From Burkholderiaceae bacterium (GTDB taxonomy: Bacteria > Pseudomonadota > Gammaproteobacteria > Burkholderiales > Burkholderiaceae_E), in NCBI GenBank assembly GCA_027493945.1, contig JAOSJU010000001.1:2600484-2664483 (forward strand): a stretch of 64,000 nt of DNA, read 5' to 3'. Shown piece by piece: positions 13,718-23,566 of this stretch (positions are counted from its first letter, which is position 1; every line of letters begins with the position of its first letter). The translations under genes and the position numbers were made by a program. The notes below the pieces were generated by a model that made no database searches, was not told the origin of the DNA, and worked only from the letters and a program-made list of their open reading frames with translations.

Positions 13718-13912
13718 ATGAAAGCGAAAGAGCTGCGCGCCAGGGATCCCGAGGCGCTCAGGAAAGAACTTGGCGAACTGCTGAAGGCGCACTTCTCGCT
13801 GCGCATGCAGATTGCCACGCAGCAACTCAGCAATACCAGCCAGCTGGGCAAGACCCGGCGCGACATCGCGCGCGTGCGCACGGTGATGAACGAGAAGGCG
13901 GCCGCCAAATGA
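13718..13912 (+). CDS. rpmC: 50S ribosomal protein L29
   Basis: 64 residues, two-helix protein next to L23 at the tunnel exit. The ATG at 13718 gives the family start [10 protein letters not shown] and stands seven bases after aaggg; an in-frame ATG six bases earlier is too close to that ribosome binding site. The C-terminal [18 protein letters not shown] is typical. Overlaps rpsQ by four bases (ATGA). Confidence 0.95.
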   Translation: MKAKELRARDPEALRKELGELLKAHFSLRMQIATQQLSNTSQLGKTRRDIARVRTVMNEKAAAK

Positions 13913-14199
13913 CGACGACCCAGGCGACGGCGGACGCTTCCGCCACCAAGACCGCAGTCAAGCGCACGCTGGTCGGGCGCGTGGTGAGCAACAAGATGCA
14001 GAAGACGGTCACGGTGCTGATCGAGCGCCGCGTCAAGCATCCGGTGTACGGCAAGTACATCGTGCGCAGCACGCGCTGCCATGCGCATGCCGAGACGCCG
14101 TACAACGAAGGCGACCTGGTCGAGATCCAGGAATGCCGCCCGGTCTCGCGCACCAAGGCCTGGAAGGTTACCCGGCTGGTAACCCCGGCCGCGGCCTGA
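13909..14199 (+). CDS. rpsQ: 30S ribosomal protein S17
   Basis: 96 residues. Primary 16S binder with an OB fold: [20 protein letters not shown] followed by [12 protein letters not shown] and the [19 protein letters not shown] segment. The first 15 residues (Thr/Ala-rich) are a short N-terminal extension relative to E. coli. Last gene before a hairpin and a new promoter, so probably the end of the S10 transcript. Confidence 0.96.
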   Translation: MTTTQATADASATKTAVKRTLVGRVVSNKMQKTVTVLIERRVKHPVYGKYIVRSTRCHAHAETPYNEGDLVEIQECRPVSRTKAWKVTRLVTPAAA

Positions 14200-14245
14200 G
14201 TCCGGGGAAGCTTGGCCGGCGGCCGCCCGCAGCGGCCGGTGGCAG

Positions 14246-14277
14246 GCTCGTTCCGGGGTGGCGCGACCGGAACGAGC
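14246..14277 (+). terminator. Hairpin between rpsQ and rplN
   Basis: A perfect 11-bp stem (14246-14256 gctcgttccgg with 14267-14277), 10-nt loop, directly followed by the -35 box of the next promoter. There is no T-run, so intrinsic termination is uncertain, but the place between the S10 and spc gene groups is suggestive. Confidence 0.45.
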
Positions 14278-14306
14278 TTGCAGAGATCTCGTGCGCATGC
14301 AATAAT
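14278..14306 (+). promoter_or_regulatory. Candidate promoter of the spc operon (rplN onward)
   Basis: -35 TTGCAG (14278-14283), 17-nt spacer, -10 AATAAT (14301-14306), 112 nt before the rplN ATG. The 219-nt gap between rpsQ and rplN otherwise holds only the hairpin just upstream. Confidence 0.6.
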
Positions 14307-14418
14307 GTTCGGCTCCGGTTGGCGAGCGGTTTGCGCCACCGGATCACCCAAACCACGGGACCAATACTGACCGAGACCAGGCCCCCCGGCCGGCCGCGGA
14401 TCAAGTTGGGGCAGACAA

Positions 14419-14787
14419 ATGATCCAGATGCAATCGACGCTGGACGTCGCCGACAATACCGGCGCGCGCTCAGTCATGTGTATCAAGGTGCTCGGCGGCT
14501 CGAAGCGTCGCTATGCCGGCATCGGCGACATCATCAAGGTCTCGGTCAAGGACGCGCAGCCTCGCGGCCGCGTCAAGAAGGGCGAGATCTACAACGCGGT
14601 CGTCGTGCGCACGGCCAAGGGCGTGCGGCGCCAGGACGGCTCGCTGATCCGCTTCGACGGCAACGCCGCGGTGCTGCTCAACGCGAAGCTCGAGCCGATC
14701 GGTACGCGCATTTTCGGGCCGGTCACGCGCGAACTGCGCACCGAGCGTTTCATGAAGATCGTTTCGCTCGCACCGGAGGTGATCTGA
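14419..14787 (+). CDS. rplN: 50S ribosomal protein L14
   Basis: 122 residues, intact. L14 lies at the subunit interface and contacts 16S rRNA. Start [20 protein letters not shown] is canonical; the [11 protein letters not shown] and FGPVTRELR segments are conserved. Preceded by a ggggcag ribosome binding site. Its stop codon shares one base with the rplX ATG (TGATG). Confidence 0.97.
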   Translation: MIQMQSTLDVADNTGARSVMCIKVLGGSKRRYAGIGDIIKVSVKDAQPRGRVKKGEIYNAVVVRTAKGVRRQDGSLIRFDGNAAVLLNAKLEPIGTRIFGPVTRELRTERFMKIVSLAPEVI

Positions 14788-15104
14788 TGCGCAAGATCCG
14801 CAAGGGCGATGAAGTGATCGTCATCGCCGGCCGCGACAAGGGCAAGCGCGGCACGGTGCTGCGCCGGGTCGACGACACGCACCTGGTCGTCGAGGGCGTC
14901 AACATCGTGAAGAAGCACGTTCGTCCGAACCCGATGAAGGGCCAGACCGGCGGCATCGTCGACAAGTCGATGCCGATCGACCAGTCGAACGTGATGCTGT
15001 TCAACCCGGCCACGGGCAAGGGCGACCGCGTCGGCGCGAAGACCCTCGAGGACGGCCGCAAGGTCCGCGTCTTCAAGTCCAACGGCGAAATGGTGAATGC
15101 CTGA
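14787..15104 (+). CDS. rplX: 50S ribosomal protein L24
   Basis: 105 residues with the KOW motif near the N-terminus ([20 protein letters not shown]). Assembly initiator of the large subunit. [19 protein letters not shown] and the C-terminal [12 protein letters not shown] are conserved. Translation is probably coupled to rplN through the one-base overlap. Confidence 0.97.
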   Translation: MRKIRKGDEVIVIAGRDKGKRGTVLRRVDDTHLVVEGVNIVKKHVRPNPMKGQTGGIVDKSMPIDQSNVMLFNPATGKGDRVGAKTLEDGRKVRVFKSNGEMVNA

Positions 15105-15137
15105 GGGTCCTTCCCTGGGGCTGATTAGGAAATCGAA

Positions 15138-15677
15138 ATGGCTCGCCTGCAACAGCACTACCGCGAGAAGGTCGTCCCCGACCTGATGAAGCAGTTTGGC
15201 TACAAGTCGGTGATGGAAGTGCCGCGCATCGCCAGGATCACGCTGAACATGGGCGTGTCCGAGGCGGTGGCGGACAAGAAGGTCCTGGAGAACGCGTCGG
15301 CCGACCTGACGAAGATCGCCGGCCAGAAGGTCGTGACCACCAAGGCCAGGAAGGCGATCGCCGGCTTCAAGATCCGTGCCGGTTATCCGATCGGCTGCAT
15401 GGTCACGCTGCGTGGCGAGCGCATGTTCGAGTTCCTCGACCGGCTGGTCACGATCGCGCTGCCGCGCGTGCGCGACTTCCGGGGCGTGTCGGGGAAGGCG
15501 TTCGACGGTCGCGGCAACTACAACATCGGGGTCAAGGAACAGATCATTTTCCCCGAGATCGAGTACGACAAGGTCGATGCGCTGCGTGGGCTGAACATCA
15601 GCATCACCACCACCGCGAAGAACGACGCGGAAGCGAAGGCGCTGCTGGCGGCCTTCAAGTTCCCGTTCCGCAACTGA
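15138..15677 (+). CDS. rplE: 50S ribosomal protein L5
   Basis: 179 residues, full length; binds 5S rRNA in the central protuberance. [20 protein letters not shown] start, the [16 protein letters not shown] loop and the C-terminal [16 protein letters not shown] are typical. In enterics the S8 repressor site overlaps the start of this gene; no test of such a fold was done here. Confidence 0.97.
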   Translation: MARLQQHYREKVVPDLMKQFGYKSVMEVPRIARITLNMGVSEAVADKKVLENASADLTKIAGQKVVTTKARKAIAGFKIRAGYPIGCMVTLRGERMFEFLDRLVTIALPRVRDFRGVSGKAFDGRGNYNIGVKEQIIFPEIEYDKVDALRGLNISITTTAKNDAEAKALLAAFKFPFRN

Positions 15678-15694
15678 ATCGAGGAAGCACAAAA

Positions 15695-16000
15695 GTGGCC
15701 AAACTCGCCATGATCAACCGCGACCTGAAGCGCCGGGCGATGGTGCGCAAGTTCGCCGCCGGGCGCAAGGCGCTCGAGGCGATCATCAACGACCAGTCGC
15801 TGTCCGAGGAAGATCGCTACCAGGCCCGCCTGAAGCTGCAGGCGCTGCCGCGCGACTCCAGCCCGACACGGCTGCGCAATCGCTGCGAGATCACGGGTCG
15901 CCCGCGCGGCACCTTCCGCAAGTTCGGGCTCGGGCGCAACAAGCTTCGCGAGGTCGCGATGCGCGGCGAAGTCCCGGGCCTGACCAAGGCGAGCTGGTAA
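15695..16000 (+). CDS. rpsN: 30S ribosomal protein S14 (zinc-independent form)
   Basis: 101 residues, GTG start giving [16 protein letters not shown]. The long form without the two CxxC zinc ligands (only one Cys, in [12 protein letters not shown]). Head protein of the 30S subunit. The last residues [11 protein letters not shown] are the universal C-terminus. Seventeen bases from rplE and fourteen from rpsH. Confidence 0.97.
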   Translation: MAKLAMINRDLKRRAMVRKFAAGRKALEAIINDQSLSEEDRYQARLKLQALPRDSSPTRLRNRCEITGRPRGTFRKFGLGRNKLREVAMRGEVPGLTKASW

Positions 16001-16014
16001 ACGAGGAATCCATC

Positions 16015-16410
16015 ATGAGCATGAGCGATCCGGTCGCCGACATGTTCACGCGCATCCGCAACGCGCAGCGCGTCGAAAAGGAATCGGTGTCAATGCCGTC
16101 GTCCAAGCTGAAAGTGGCGATCGCGCAGGTCCTGAAGGACGAGGGCTACATCGACGGCTTCGCGGTCAAGGGCGAAGGCGTCAAGAACGAGCTCGAAGTC
16201 CAGCTGAAGTACTACGCGGGCCGTCCCGTGATCGAGCGGCTCGAGCGGGTCTCGCGCCCCGGGCTGCGCGTGTACCGCGGCCGCGACGCGCTGCCGCAGG
16301 TGATGAACGGCATGGGCGTGGCGATCGTCACCACGCCCAAGGGCGTCATGACCGACCGCCGTGCGCGCGCAAGCGGCGTGGGTGGCGAAGTCATCGCCTA
16401 CGTGGCCTGA
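16015..16410 (+). CDS. rpsH: 30S ribosomal protein S8
   Basis: 131 residues. [18 protein letters not shown]; the first ATG (16015) has gagga seven bases upstream and is preferred to the one two codons later. S8 binds helix 21 of 16S rRNA and in enterics represses spc translation. The C-terminal [20 protein letters not shown] segment is conserved. Eleven bases precede rplF. Confidence 0.97.
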   Translation: MSMSDPVADMFTRIRNAQRVEKESVSMPSSKLKVAIAQVLKDEGYIDGFAVKGEGVKNELEVQLKYYAGRPVIERLERVSRPGLRVYRGRDALPQVMNGMGVAIVTTPKGVMTDRRARASGVGGEVIAYVA

Positions 16411-16421
16411 CGGAGGTTGCG

Positions 16422-16955
16422 ATGTCTCGAGTAGGCAAGAATCCGGTCGCGTTGCCGGCTGGCGTCGAAGTGGCGCTGTCCGACGGCGCGATCACCGTCA
16501 AGGGCCCGCTGGGATCGCTGACGCAGCGGGTCGATCCGCTGGTGAGAATCGCCCACGAGGGTGCGCAGCTCGCCTTCCCGCCGGCCGACGAGAGCCGCGA
16601 GGCCAATGCGATGAGCGGCACCTATCGCGCGCTGGTCGCCAACATGGTGCTGGGCGTCTCGAAAGGCTTCGAGAAGAAGCTGCAACTCGTGGGCACCGGC
16701 TACCGGGCGCAGGCGCAGGGCGCCAGCCTGAACCTGTCGCTCGGCTTCTCGCATCCGGTGGTCTACCAGCTGCCGGCCGGCGTGAAGGCCGACACGCCCA
16801 CGCAGACCGAGATCGTGATCAAGGGCGCCGACAAGCAGGTGGTCGGCCAGGTCGCCGCCGAGATCCGCGCGTTCCGCGAACCCGAGCCGTACAAGGGCAA
16901 GGGCGTGCGCTACGCCGACGAGCGCGTCGTGTTGAAGGAAGTGAAGAAGAAGTAA
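16422..16955 (+). CDS. rplF: 50S ribosomal protein L6
   Basis: 177 residues, two repeated L6 domains; located near the GTPase centre. [17 protein letters not shown] start, [12 protein letters not shown] in the middle and the hallmark [19 protein letters not shown] near the C-terminus are present. Thirty bases to rplR. Confidence 0.97.
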   Translation: MSRVGKNPVALPAGVEVALSDGAITVKGPLGSLTQRVDPLVRIAHEGAQLAFPPADESREANAMSGTYRALVANMVLGVSKGFEKKLQLVGTGYRAQAQGASLNLSLGFSHPVVYQLPAGVKADTPTQTEIVIKGADKQVVGQVAAEIRAFREPEPYKGKGVRYADERVVLKEVKKK

Positions 16956-16985
16956 GCCCTCTGGCTGCTTCCGGGGAATCGACCG

Positions 16986-17351
16986 ATGGACAAGAACCAA
17001 TCCCGTCTGCGCCGCGCCCGCCAGACCCGGCTGAAGATCCGCGAAATGCGGGCTCGCCGCCTGACCGTGCACCGCACCAACCTGCACATCTACGCCAGCA
17101 TCCTCGACGACTCCGGCGAGAAGGTGCTCGTTTCGGCCTCCACGGTCGAGCAGGAAGTGCGTACGCAACTCGCGGGCAAGCAGGGCCGCGGTGGCAACAT
17201 CGACGCCGCCGCGCTGGTGGGCAAGCGCATCGCCGAGAAGGCACTGGCGGCGGGCATCGAAAGCGTGGCCTTCGACCGCAGCGGCTACCGTTTCCACGGG
17301 CGCGTGAAGGCGCTCGCCGAAGCGGCGCGCGAAGCTGGCCTGAAGTTCTGA
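16986..17351 (+). CDS. rplR: 50S ribosomal protein L18
   Basis: 121 residues. 5S rRNA-binding protein of the central protuberance. Basic N-terminus [17 protein letters not shown], then [12 protein letters not shown] and the C-terminal [20 protein letters not shown], all family hallmarks. Fifteen bases to rpsE. Confidence 0.97.
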   Translation: MDKNQSRLRRARQTRLKIREMRARRLTVHRTNLHIYASILDDSGEKVLVSASTVEQEVRTQLAGKQGRGGNIDAAALVGKRIAEKALAAGIESVAFDRSGYRFHGRVKALAEAAREAGLKF

Positions 17352-17366
17352 CGAACGGAATCGAAC

Positions 17367-17894
17367 ATGGCAAAGATTCAAGCGAAAGTCACCGGCAAGG
17401 GCGCCGAGGAGCGTGACGACGGCCTGCGAGAGAAGATGATCGCGGTCAACCGCGTGACCAAGGTGGTCAAGGGCGGCCGCATCCTCGGCTTCGCGGCGCT
17501 CACCGTGGTCGGCGACGGCGACGGCCGCATCGGCATGGGCAAGGGCAAGTCGCGCGAAGTGCCGGTGGCGGTGCAGAAGGCGATGGACGAGGCGCGACGC
17601 AAGCTGGTCAAGATCCCGCTGCGCGGCGGCACGGTGCATCACCAGGTGATGGGGCGCCACGGCGCCTCGGTGGTGATGCTCAAGCCGGCGCCCGACGGCA
17701 CCGGCATCATCGCGGGCGGACCGATGCGCGCCATCTTCGAGGTCATGGGCGTGAGCAACGTCGTGGCCAAGAGCCACGGTTCGTCGAATCCGTACAACCT
17801 GGTCCGCGCCACGATCGACGCGCTGCGCAACCTGAACACGCCGGCCGAAATCGCGGCCAAGCGCGGCAAGTCGGTCGAGGAGATCCTCGGTTGA
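17367..17894 (+). CDS. rpsE: 30S ribosomal protein S5
   Basis: 175 residues. Contributes to decoding accuracy and to mRNA helicase activity at the entry channel. The double-stranded RNA-binding-like N-domain contains [19 protein letters not shown], where spectinomycin resistance changes map in other species, and it looks wild type. [19 protein letters not shown] is conserved. A 47-nt gap precedes rpmD. Confidence 0.97.
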   Translation: MAKIQAKVTGKGAEERDDGLREKMIAVNRVTKVVKGGRILGFAALTVVGDGDGRIGMGKGKSREVPVAVQKAMDEARRKLVKIPLRGGTVHHQVMGRHGASVVMLKPAPDGTGIIAGGPMRAIFEVMGVSNVVAKSHGSSNPYNLVRATIDALRNLNTPAEIAAKRGKSVEEILG

Positions 17895-17941
17895 GGGTTC
17901 GCGGGCGTGCCGGCGGTGCGCGCCGGCGCATGGAGAACACG

Positions 17942-18121
17942 ATGAGCAAGAAGATGCTGAAAGTGACCCTGGTGAAGAGCCCGATCGGCACGCGCGGCAC
18001 GCACCGCGCGACCGTGCTCGGCCTGGGCCTGAAAAAGGTCAACCAGACGCGCGAGCTGGAAGACACGCCCGCCGTGCGCGGAATGATCAACAAGGTGTCG
18101 TACCTGGTCCGGGTGCACTGA
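17942..18121 (+). CDS. rpmD: 50S ribosomal protein L30
   Basis: 59 residues. ATG at 17942 begins [17 protein letters not shown]; an upstream in-frame GTG would add 17 residues with no family support. Small ferredoxin-like protein of the large subunit, with the conserved [19 protein letters not shown]. One base separates its stop from rplO. Confidence 0.95.
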   Translation: MSKKMLKVTLVKSPIGTRGTHRATVLGLGLKKVNQTRELEDTPAVRGMINKVSYLVRVH

Positions 18122-18122
18122 G

Positions 18123-18554
18123 ATGAAACTGAACGAACTCAAACCCGCCGAAGGCAGCACGCACGCGCGCAAGCGCGTCGGCCGCGGCATCGGCTCGGGC
18201 CTGGGCAAGACCGCCGGCCGCGGGCACAAGGGCCAGAAATCGCGTTCGGGCGGCTTTCACAAGGTCGGCTTCGAAGGCGGGCAGATGCCGCTGCAGCGCC
18301 GCCTGCCCAAGCGCGGCTTCCGCTCGATGAGCGCCGGTGACACGGCCGAGGTACGGCTGTCCGACCTCGAACGCATCGGCGCCGGCGACGTCGATTTGCT
18401 GTCGCTCAAGGCCGCCGGCGTGGTGCCGCAGCTGGCGCTGGGCGCCAAGGTGATCCTGTCGGGCGCGATCACCCGCTCGGTCAACCTGAAGGGCGTGGGC
18501 GCGACCAAGGGCGCGAAGGCAGCGATCGAGGCCGCTGGCGGCTCGGTCGCCTGA
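18123..18554 (+). CDS. rplO: 50S ribosomal protein L15
   Basis: 143 residues. [20 protein letters not shown], the glycine-rich arm [20 protein letters not shown] and the [17 protein letters not shown] segment are typical. Late assembly protein of the 50S subunit. Thirty-one bases before secY. Confidence 0.97.
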   Translation: MKLNELKPAEGSTHARKRVGRGIGSGLGKTAGRGHKGQKSRSGGFHKVGFEGGQMPLQRRLPKRGFRSMSAGDTAEVRLSDLERIGAGDVDLLSLKAAGVVPQLALGAKVILSGAITRSVNLKGVGATKGAKAAIEAAGGSVA

Positions 18555-18585
18555 CCCGCGAACGAGAGATCCGGAACACAGGCAC

Positions 18586-19914
18586 GTGGCAACGAATCCC
18601 GCAGCGCTGGTCAAGGCAGGCAAGTTCGGCGACCTCAAGCGCCGGCTGATCTTCCTGGTGCTCGCGCTCGTCGTGTACCGGATCGGCGCGCACGTCCCGG
18701 TGCCGGGTATCGACCCCAGCCAGCTGGCCCAGCTGTTCCGTGGCCAGCAGGGCGGCATCCTCGGGATGTTCAACCTGTTCTCGGGCGGAGCGCTGTCGCG
18801 CTTCACGGTGTTCGCGCTGGGGATCATGCCGTACATCTCGGCCTCGATCATCATGCAGCTGCTCACGGTGGTCGTGCCGGTGCTCGAGGCGAAGAAGAAG
18901 GAAGGCGAGGCCGGGCGGCGCGAGATCACCAAGTACACGCGCTGGTTCACCGTCGGCCTGGCCACGTTCCAGGCGATCGGCATCGCGATCGCGATCGAGG
19001 CGCAGCCGGGGCTGGTGATCGATCCGGGTCCGGCGTTCCGCTTCACGACCGTGGTCTCGCTGGTCACCGGCACCATGTTCCTGATGTGGCTGGGCGAACA
19101 GATCACCGAGCGCGGGCTGGGCAACGGCATCTCGATCATCATCTTCGCGGGCATCGTCGCCGGCCTGCCCGGCGCGCTGGCCGGAATGGGCGAGCTGATC
19201 CGCACCGGCGCGATGAGCGGCTTCGTCTCGCTGGTGATCGTCGCGCTGGTGGTGCTGGTCACCGCGGCAGTCGTGTTCGTCGAGCGCGGGCAGCGCAAGA
19301 TCACGGTCAACTACGCCAAGCGTCAGGTGGGCAACCGCGTCTACGGCGGGCAGACCTCGCACCTGCCGCTGAAGCTGAACATGTCGGGCGTGATCCCGCC
19401 GATCTTCGCGTCGTCGATCATCCTGTTCCCGGCCACGATCGCGCAGTGGTTTACGTCGGGCGACGTGTCGAACGTGGGGGTGCGCTGGCTGCGCGATATC
19501 GCGGCCACGCTGTCGCCCGGGCAACCGGTCTACATCCTGCTGTACGCGCTGGCGATCGTGTTCTTCTGCTTCTTCTACACGGCGCTGGTGTTCAACAGCC
19601 GCGAGACCGCCGAGAACCTGAAGAAGAGCGGTGCGTTCGTTCCGGGCATACGGCCGGGCGAGCAGACCGCGAAGTACATCGACAAGATCCTGGTGCGGCT
19701 CACGCTGGTCGGCGCGATCTACGTCACTGCGGTGTGCCTGCTGCCCGAGTTCCTGGTGCTGAAGTGGAACGTGCCGTTCTACTTCGGGGGAACCTCGCTG
19801 CTGATCATCGTCGTGGTCACGATGGATTTCATGGCGCAGGTACAGGCCTACGTGATGTCCCACCAGTACGAGAGTCTGCTGAAGAAGGCCGGCGGCAAGG
19901 GAGTCGGCGCGTAG
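18586..19914 (+). CDS. secY: Protein translocase subunit SecY
   Basis: 442 residues, GTG start. Central pore of the Sec translocon, with ten predicted membrane helices; the first begins near [14 protein letters not shown]. Plug-region sequence [20 protein letters not shown] (residues 52-71), the cytoplasmic loop [15 protein letters not shown] and the [18 protein letters not shown] helix are conserved. A hairpin-like ggcccgcgggcc lies just after the stop. Followed by infA. Confidence 0.97.
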   Translation: MATNPAALVKAGKFGDLKRRLIFLVLALVVYRIGAHVPVPGIDPSQLAQLFRGQQGGILGMFNLFSGGALSRFTVFALGIMPYISASIIMQLLTVVVPVLEAKKKEGEAGRREITKYTRWFTVGLATFQAIGIAIAIEAQPGLVIDPGPAFRFTTVVSLVTGTMFLMWLGEQITERGLGNGISIIIFAGIVAGLPGALAGMGELIRTGAMSGFVSLVIVALVVLVTAAVVFVERGQRKITVNYAKRQVGNRVYGGQTSHLPLKLNMSGVIPPIFASSIILFPATIAQWFTSGDVSNVGVRWLRDIAATLSPGQPVYILLYALAIVFFCFFYTALVFNSRETAENLKKSGAFVPGIRPGEQTAKYIDKILVRLTLVGAIYVTAVCLLPEFLVLKWNVPFYFGGTSLLIIVVVTMDFMAQVQAYVMSHQYESLLKKAGGKGVGA

Positions 19915-19978
19915 CGGCCCGCGGGCCGGCGGCCGGACAGGGAATGGGTGTCGGAGGAACATCGGGCGACGCGGATCG

Positions 19979-20197
19979 ATGAGCAAGGAAGACGTCATCC
20001 AGATGCAGGGCGAGGTGATCGAGAACCTCCCCAACGCGACGTTCCGCGTGAAGCTCGAGAACGGCCACATGGTTCTCGGGCACATATCCGGCAAGATGCG
20101 GATGCACTACATCCGCATCCTGCCGGGCGACAAGGTCACGGTCGAGCTCACGCCGTACGACCTGTCGCGGGCGAGGATCGTCTTCAGGGCGAAATGA
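19979..20197 (+). CDS. infA: Translation initiation factor IF-1
   Basis: 72 residues, single S1/OB domain that binds the ribosomal A site during initiation. [20 protein letters not shown] start; [20 protein letters not shown] and [13 protein letters not shown] complete the fold. Its place between secY and rpmJ is the usual one in betaproteobacteria. Confidence 0.97.
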   Translation: MSKEDVIQMQGEVIENLPNATFRVKLENGHMVLGHISGKMRMHYIRILPGDKVTVELTPYDLSRARIVFRAK

Positions 20198-20254
20198 AGC
20201 AGTGATTTCCGGCGGGCCGCGGCAAGACGGCCGGTCCGGGCAACGAGGTGAACG

Positions 20255-20368
20255 ATGAAAGTGATGGCATCAGTCAAGAAGATCTGCCGCAATTGCAAAG
20301 TGATCAAGCGCAAGGGCGTCGTTCGCGTCATCTGCACCGATCCGCGGCACAAGCAGCGCCAGGGCTGA
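20255..20368 (+). CDS. rpmJ: 50S ribosomal protein L36
   Basis: 37 residues: [20 protein letters not shown] then [18 protein letters not shown] zinc-binding form with ligands Cys11, Cys14, Cys27 and His32. The gene is short and easily overlooked. caacgaggtgaacg provides the ribosome binding site; rpsM starts 14 nt after its stop. Confidence 0.96.
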   Translation: MKVMASVKKICRNCKVIKRKGVVRVICTDPRHKQRQG

Positions 20369-20381
20369 GCGAGGAATATCC

Positions 20382-20747
20382 ATGGCACGTATTGCGGGCA
20401 TCAACATCCCCGACCGACAGCACACCGAGATCGGCCTGACGGCGATCTACGGCATCGGGCGCACGCGCGCCCGCCAGATCTGCGAGGCGGCGAACGTCCC
20501 CTGCGACAAGAAAGTGCGGGACCTCAACGACGCCGAGCTCGAGCGCATCCGCGAGCTGATCGGCAGGCTCACCGTCGAGGGCGACCTGCGCCGCGAGGTG
20601 TCGATGTCGATCAAGCGGCTGATGGACCTCAGCTGCTACCGCGGCGTGCGCCACCGGCGCGGCCTGCCGGTGCGCGGCCAGCGCACCCGCACCAACGCGC
20701 GCACCCGCAAGGGCCCGCGCAAGGCCGGCGTCGCGCTGAAGAAGTAA
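20382..20747 (+). CDS. rpsM: 30S ribosomal protein S13
   Basis: 121 residues. Intersubunit bridge protein contacting P-site t[23 protein letters not shown], the helix-two-turn-helix [15 protein letters not shown] and the basic tail [20 protein letters not shown] are canonical. First gene of the alpha group. Confidence 0.97.
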   Translation: MARIAGINIPDRQHTEIGLTAIYGIGRTRARQICEAANVPCDKKVRDLNDAELERIRELIGRLTVEGDLRREVSMSIKRLMDLSCYRGVRHRRGLPVRGQRTRTNARTRKGPRKAGVALKK

Positions 20748-20788
20748 GCCGCCGCAGCTGACCAAACACACCGGAGTCGATCCAGCAC

Positions 20789-21205
20789 ATGGCTACCAAG
20801 GGACAATCGGCAGCGCAGGCCGCCGCCGCGTCGCGCCTTCGCAAGAAGGCGCGCAAGAACGTCTCGGACGGCATCGCGCACGTCCACGCGTCGTTCAACA
20901 ACACGATCATCACGATCACCGACCGGCAGGGCAACACGCTGTCGTGGGCATCGTCGGGCGGCGCGGGCTTCAAGGGCTCGCGCAAGTCCACGCCGTTCGC
21001 CGCGCAGGTGGCGGCCGAGGCTGCGGGCCGTGCCGCGCAGGAATGCGGGATCAAGAACCTCGAGGTGATGATCAAGGGGCCGGGTCCCGGGCGCGAGTCG
21101 TCGGTGCGGGCGCTGAACGCGCTCGGCATCAAGATCATGCAGATCCAGGACGTCACACCGATCCCGCACAACGGCTGCCGCCCGCCGAAGAAGCGGCGCA
21201 TCTGA
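20789..21205 (+). CDS. rpsK: 30S ribosomal protein S11
   Basis: 138 residues. Platform protein lining the E site. An Ala-rich N-terminal stretch of about 14 residues precedes the conserved [20 protein letters not shown]; the end [18 protein letters not shown] is universal. A purine-rich inverted repeat begins directly after the stop codon, and rpsD is 189 nt away, which is unusually far for this operon. Confidence 0.97.
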   Translation: MATKGQSAAQAAAASRLRKKARKNVSDGIAHVHASFNNTIITITDRQGNTLSWASSGGAGFKGSRKSTPFAAQVAAEAAGRAAQECGIKNLEVMIKGPGPGRESSVRALNALGIKIMQIQDVTPIPHNGCRPPKKRRI

Positions 21206-21218
21206 GGAAGAGAAGGGG

Positions 21219-21291
21219 GAAGGGAGAAGGGAGAAGGGGTGCCGAGCCGACCAGCGCAGCCGAGGCTTTTCCCCTTCCCCCTTCTCCCTTC
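21219..21291. repeat. Purine-rich inverted repeat, copy 2 (after rpsK)
   Basis: Left arm 21219-21239 (G/A only) pairs with right arm 21271-21291 over 21 nt with a single A/G difference that would be a G-U wobble or mismatch. Loop of 31 nt. The arms share the gaaggg/gagaagggg pattern of the copy after tuf, and both copies begin within a few bases of a stop codon. The right arm is not followed by a T-run, so termination here is less likely. Confidence 0.85.
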
Positions 21292-21394
21292 TCCTCCCCA
21301 AGACCACTGTTCGTCACCCGCAAGGCCGCAGAGGCCGGGTCGCCAAAGACGGACTGACCGCGAAGCGATTCGCGTAATTCGAAGGACTGAAGAC

Positions 21395-22018
21395 GTGGCA
21401 CGTTACACCGGACCGAAAGCCAAGCTGTCCCGCCGGGAAGGGACCGACCTGTTCCTGAAGAGCGCCCGCCGGGGCCTCGACACCAAGTGCAAGCTCGACA
21501 GCAAGCCGGGCCAGCACGGCCGCACCTCGGGCGCGCGCCCCTCCGATTACGGCATCCAGCTGCGCGAGAAGCAGAAGGTCAAGCGCATGTACGGCGTCCT
21601 CGAGCGCCAGTTCCGCCGCTACTTCGCCGAGGCCGAGCGCCGCAGGGGCAACACCGGCGAGAACCTGCTCAAGCTGCTCGAGAGCAGGCTCGACAACGTC
21701 ATCTACCGGATGGGCTTCGGGTCGACCCGCGCCGAGGCGCGGCAGCTGGTCAGCCACAAGTCGATCACCGTGAACGGCGAGGCGGTCAACATCCCGTCGA
21801 TGACCGTCCGCCCCAACGACGTGATCGCGGTCCGCGAGAAGTCCCGCAAGCAGGCGCGGATCCAGGACGCGCTGAACCTCGCCGAACAGAGCGGCTTCCC
21901 GTCGTGGGTGTCGGTGGACAAGAACAAGATGGAGGGCGTGTTCAAGAACATGCCCGATCGCGCCGACCTTGCAGGCGACATCAACGAAAGCCTGATCGTC
22001 GAGTTGTACTCGCGCTAA
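21395..22018 (+). CDS. rpsD: 30S ribosomal protein S4
   Basis: 207 residues, GTG start at 21395 giving [20 protein letters not shown]; the frame is open further upstream but only into the repeat. S4 nucleates 30S assembly and in enterics represses the alpha operon. S4 RNA-binding domain near residues 97-157 ([20 protein letters not shown], then [18 protein letters not shown]). The C-terminal [14 protein letters not shown] is universal. Confidence 0.97.
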   Translation: MARYTGPKAKLSRREGTDLFLKSARRGLDTKCKLDSKPGQHGRTSGARPSDYGIQLREKQKVKRMYGVLERQFRRYFAEAERRRGNTGENLLKLLESRLDNVIYRMGFGSTRAEARQLVSHKSITVNGEAVNIPSMTVRPNDVIAVREKSRKQARIQDALNLAEQSGFPSWVSVDKNKMEGVFKNMPDRADLAGDINESLIVELYSR

Positions 22019-22032
22019 TCGAGAGGATATCT

Positions 22033-23031
22033 ATGCAGACTGCCATGCTGAAGCCGCGCATCGTCGAGGTGGAGCAACTCGGTGCATCGCATGCTCGTGT
22101 GGTGATGGAGCCGTTCGAGCGCGGGTACGGTCATACGCTGGGCAACGCGCTGCGTCGCGTGCTGCTGTCGTCGATGGTCGGTTACGCGCCCACCGAGGTC
22201 CAGATCACCGGCGTCGTTCACGAGTACTCGACGATCGACGGGGTTCGCGAGGACGTCGTCGACCTGCTGCTGAACCTGAAGGGCGTCACGTTCCGGCTGC
22301 ACAACCGCGACGAGGTGTTCCTCACGCTGCGCAAGGACACGCCGGGGCCGGTCACCGCTGCCGACATCGACGTGCCGCACGACGTCGAGGTCATCAACCC
22401 CGAGCACGTCATCGCCACGCTCACGCAGGGCGGCAAGCTCGACATGTCGATCAAGGTCGAGCGCGGCCGCGGCTACCTGCCGGGCACGATGCGCAACCTG
22501 GGCGAGAGCAAGACGATCGGCAAGATCGTCCTCGACGCCTCGTTTTCGCCGGTGCGCCGCGTCAGCTACCAGGTCGAGAGCGCGCGCGTGGAGCAGCGCA
22601 CCGACCTCGACCGGCTGGTGGTCGACGTCGAGACCAATGGCGTGATCGCGCCCGAGGAGGCGGTGCGTCAGTCGGCGCGCATCCTGGTCGAGCAGCTCAC
22701 GGTGTTCGCGGCACTGGAAGGCGGCGCCGAACCGGCGATCGAGCCGGCCGGCATCGGCCTGGGCGGGGGCGCGCGCGGGCCGCAGATCGACCCGATCCTG
22801 CTGCGCCCGGTCGACGACCTGGAGCTCACCGTGCGCTCGGCGAACTGCCTGAAGGCCGAGAACATCTACTACATCGGCGACCTGATCCAGCGCACCGAGA
22901 ACGAGCTGCTCAAGACCCCCAACCTGGGCCGCAAGTCGCTCAACGAGATCAAGGAAGTCCTCGCGTCGCGCGGACTGACGCTCGGCATGAAGCTCGAGAA
23001 CTGGCCGCCGGCCGGCCTCGAGCGCCCGTAA
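22033..23031 (+). CDS. rpoA: RNA polymerase subunit alpha
   Basis: 332 residues. The N-terminal dimerisation domain starts with [20 protein letters not shown]; the C-terminal domain that binds UP elements and activators contains [20 protein letters not shown] and [20 protein letters not shown]. Glycine-rich linker ([11 protein letters not shown]) around residues 238-248. ATG at 22033 follows gagaggata. No indels were found. Confidence 0.97.
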   Translation: MQTAMLKPRIVEVEQLGASHARVVMEPFERGYGHTLGNALRRVLLSSMVGYAPTEVQITGVVHEYSTIDGVREDVVDLLLNLKGVTFRLHNRDEVFLTLRKDTPGPVTAADIDVPHDVEVINPEHVIATLTQGGKLDMSIKVERGRGYLPGTMRNLGESKTIGKIVLDASFSPVRRVSYQVESARVEQRTDLDRLVVDVETNGVIAPEEAVRQSARILVEQLTVFAALEGGAEPAIEPAGIGLGGGARGPQIDPILLRPVDDLELTVRSANCLKAENIYYIGDLIQRTENELLKTPNLGRKSLNEIKEVLASRGLTLGMKLENWPPAGLERP

Positions 23032-23062
23032 CAGAGCAAGGCGAGAACGCGAGGAACCCGTC

Positions 23063-23458
23063 ATGCGTCACCGTCACGGACTACGCAAACTGAACCGCAC
23101 CAGCGCGCATCGCGAGGCGATGCTGCGCAACATGTGCAACTCGCTGCTGCGGCACGAGCTGATCAAGACCACGCTGCCCAAGGCCAAGGAGCTGCGCCGC
23201 GTCGTCGAACCGATCATCACGCTGGGGCGAAAGCCGTCGCTGGCCAACCGGCGCCTGGCGTTCGACCGGCTGCGCGACCGCGACATGGTCGTCAAGCTGT
23301 TCGACGAGCTCGGCCCGCGCTACGCCAATCGCAACGGCGGCTATCTGCGGATCCTGAAGTTCGGGTTCCGCGCGGGCGACGCCGCGCCGATGGCGCTGGT
23401 CGAGCTGATGGACCGCCCGGAAGAGGCCACGGCCGAAGGTTCGTCGAGCGCCGGCTGA
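23063..23458 (+). CDS. rplQ: 50S ribosomal protein L17
   Basis: 131 residues. [20 protein letters not shown] and the [20 protein letters not shown] segment are conserved; L17 sits by the tunnel exit. Last ribosomal gene of the block; a GC hairpin follows and the next gene is an ABC exporter ATPase. Confidence 0.97.
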   Translation: MRHRHGLRKLNRTSAHREAMLRNMCNSLLRHELIKTTLPKAKELRRVVEPIITLGRKPSLANRRLAFDRLRDRDMVVKLFDELGPRYANRNGGYLRILKFGFRAGDAAPMALVELMDRPEEATAEGSSSAG

Positions 23459-23472
23459 AGCCGGCCGGGGCG

Positions 23473-23505
23473 CGCGGGGCGATCCGGCTCCCGCAGCGCC
23501 CCGCG
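23473..23505 (+). terminator. GC-rich hairpin after rplQ
   Basis: A perfect 9-bp stem (cgcggggcg with cgccccgcg) and a 15-nt loop, 15 nt after the rplQ stop. There is no T-run, so it may stabilise the 3' end and not terminate on its own. Confidence 0.35.
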
Positions 23506-23566
23506 GGCGAAACGGGGGGCGTTGCGCGGTGCATCCACCGCCCGGCGCCCTCGACCCTGCACTCGC

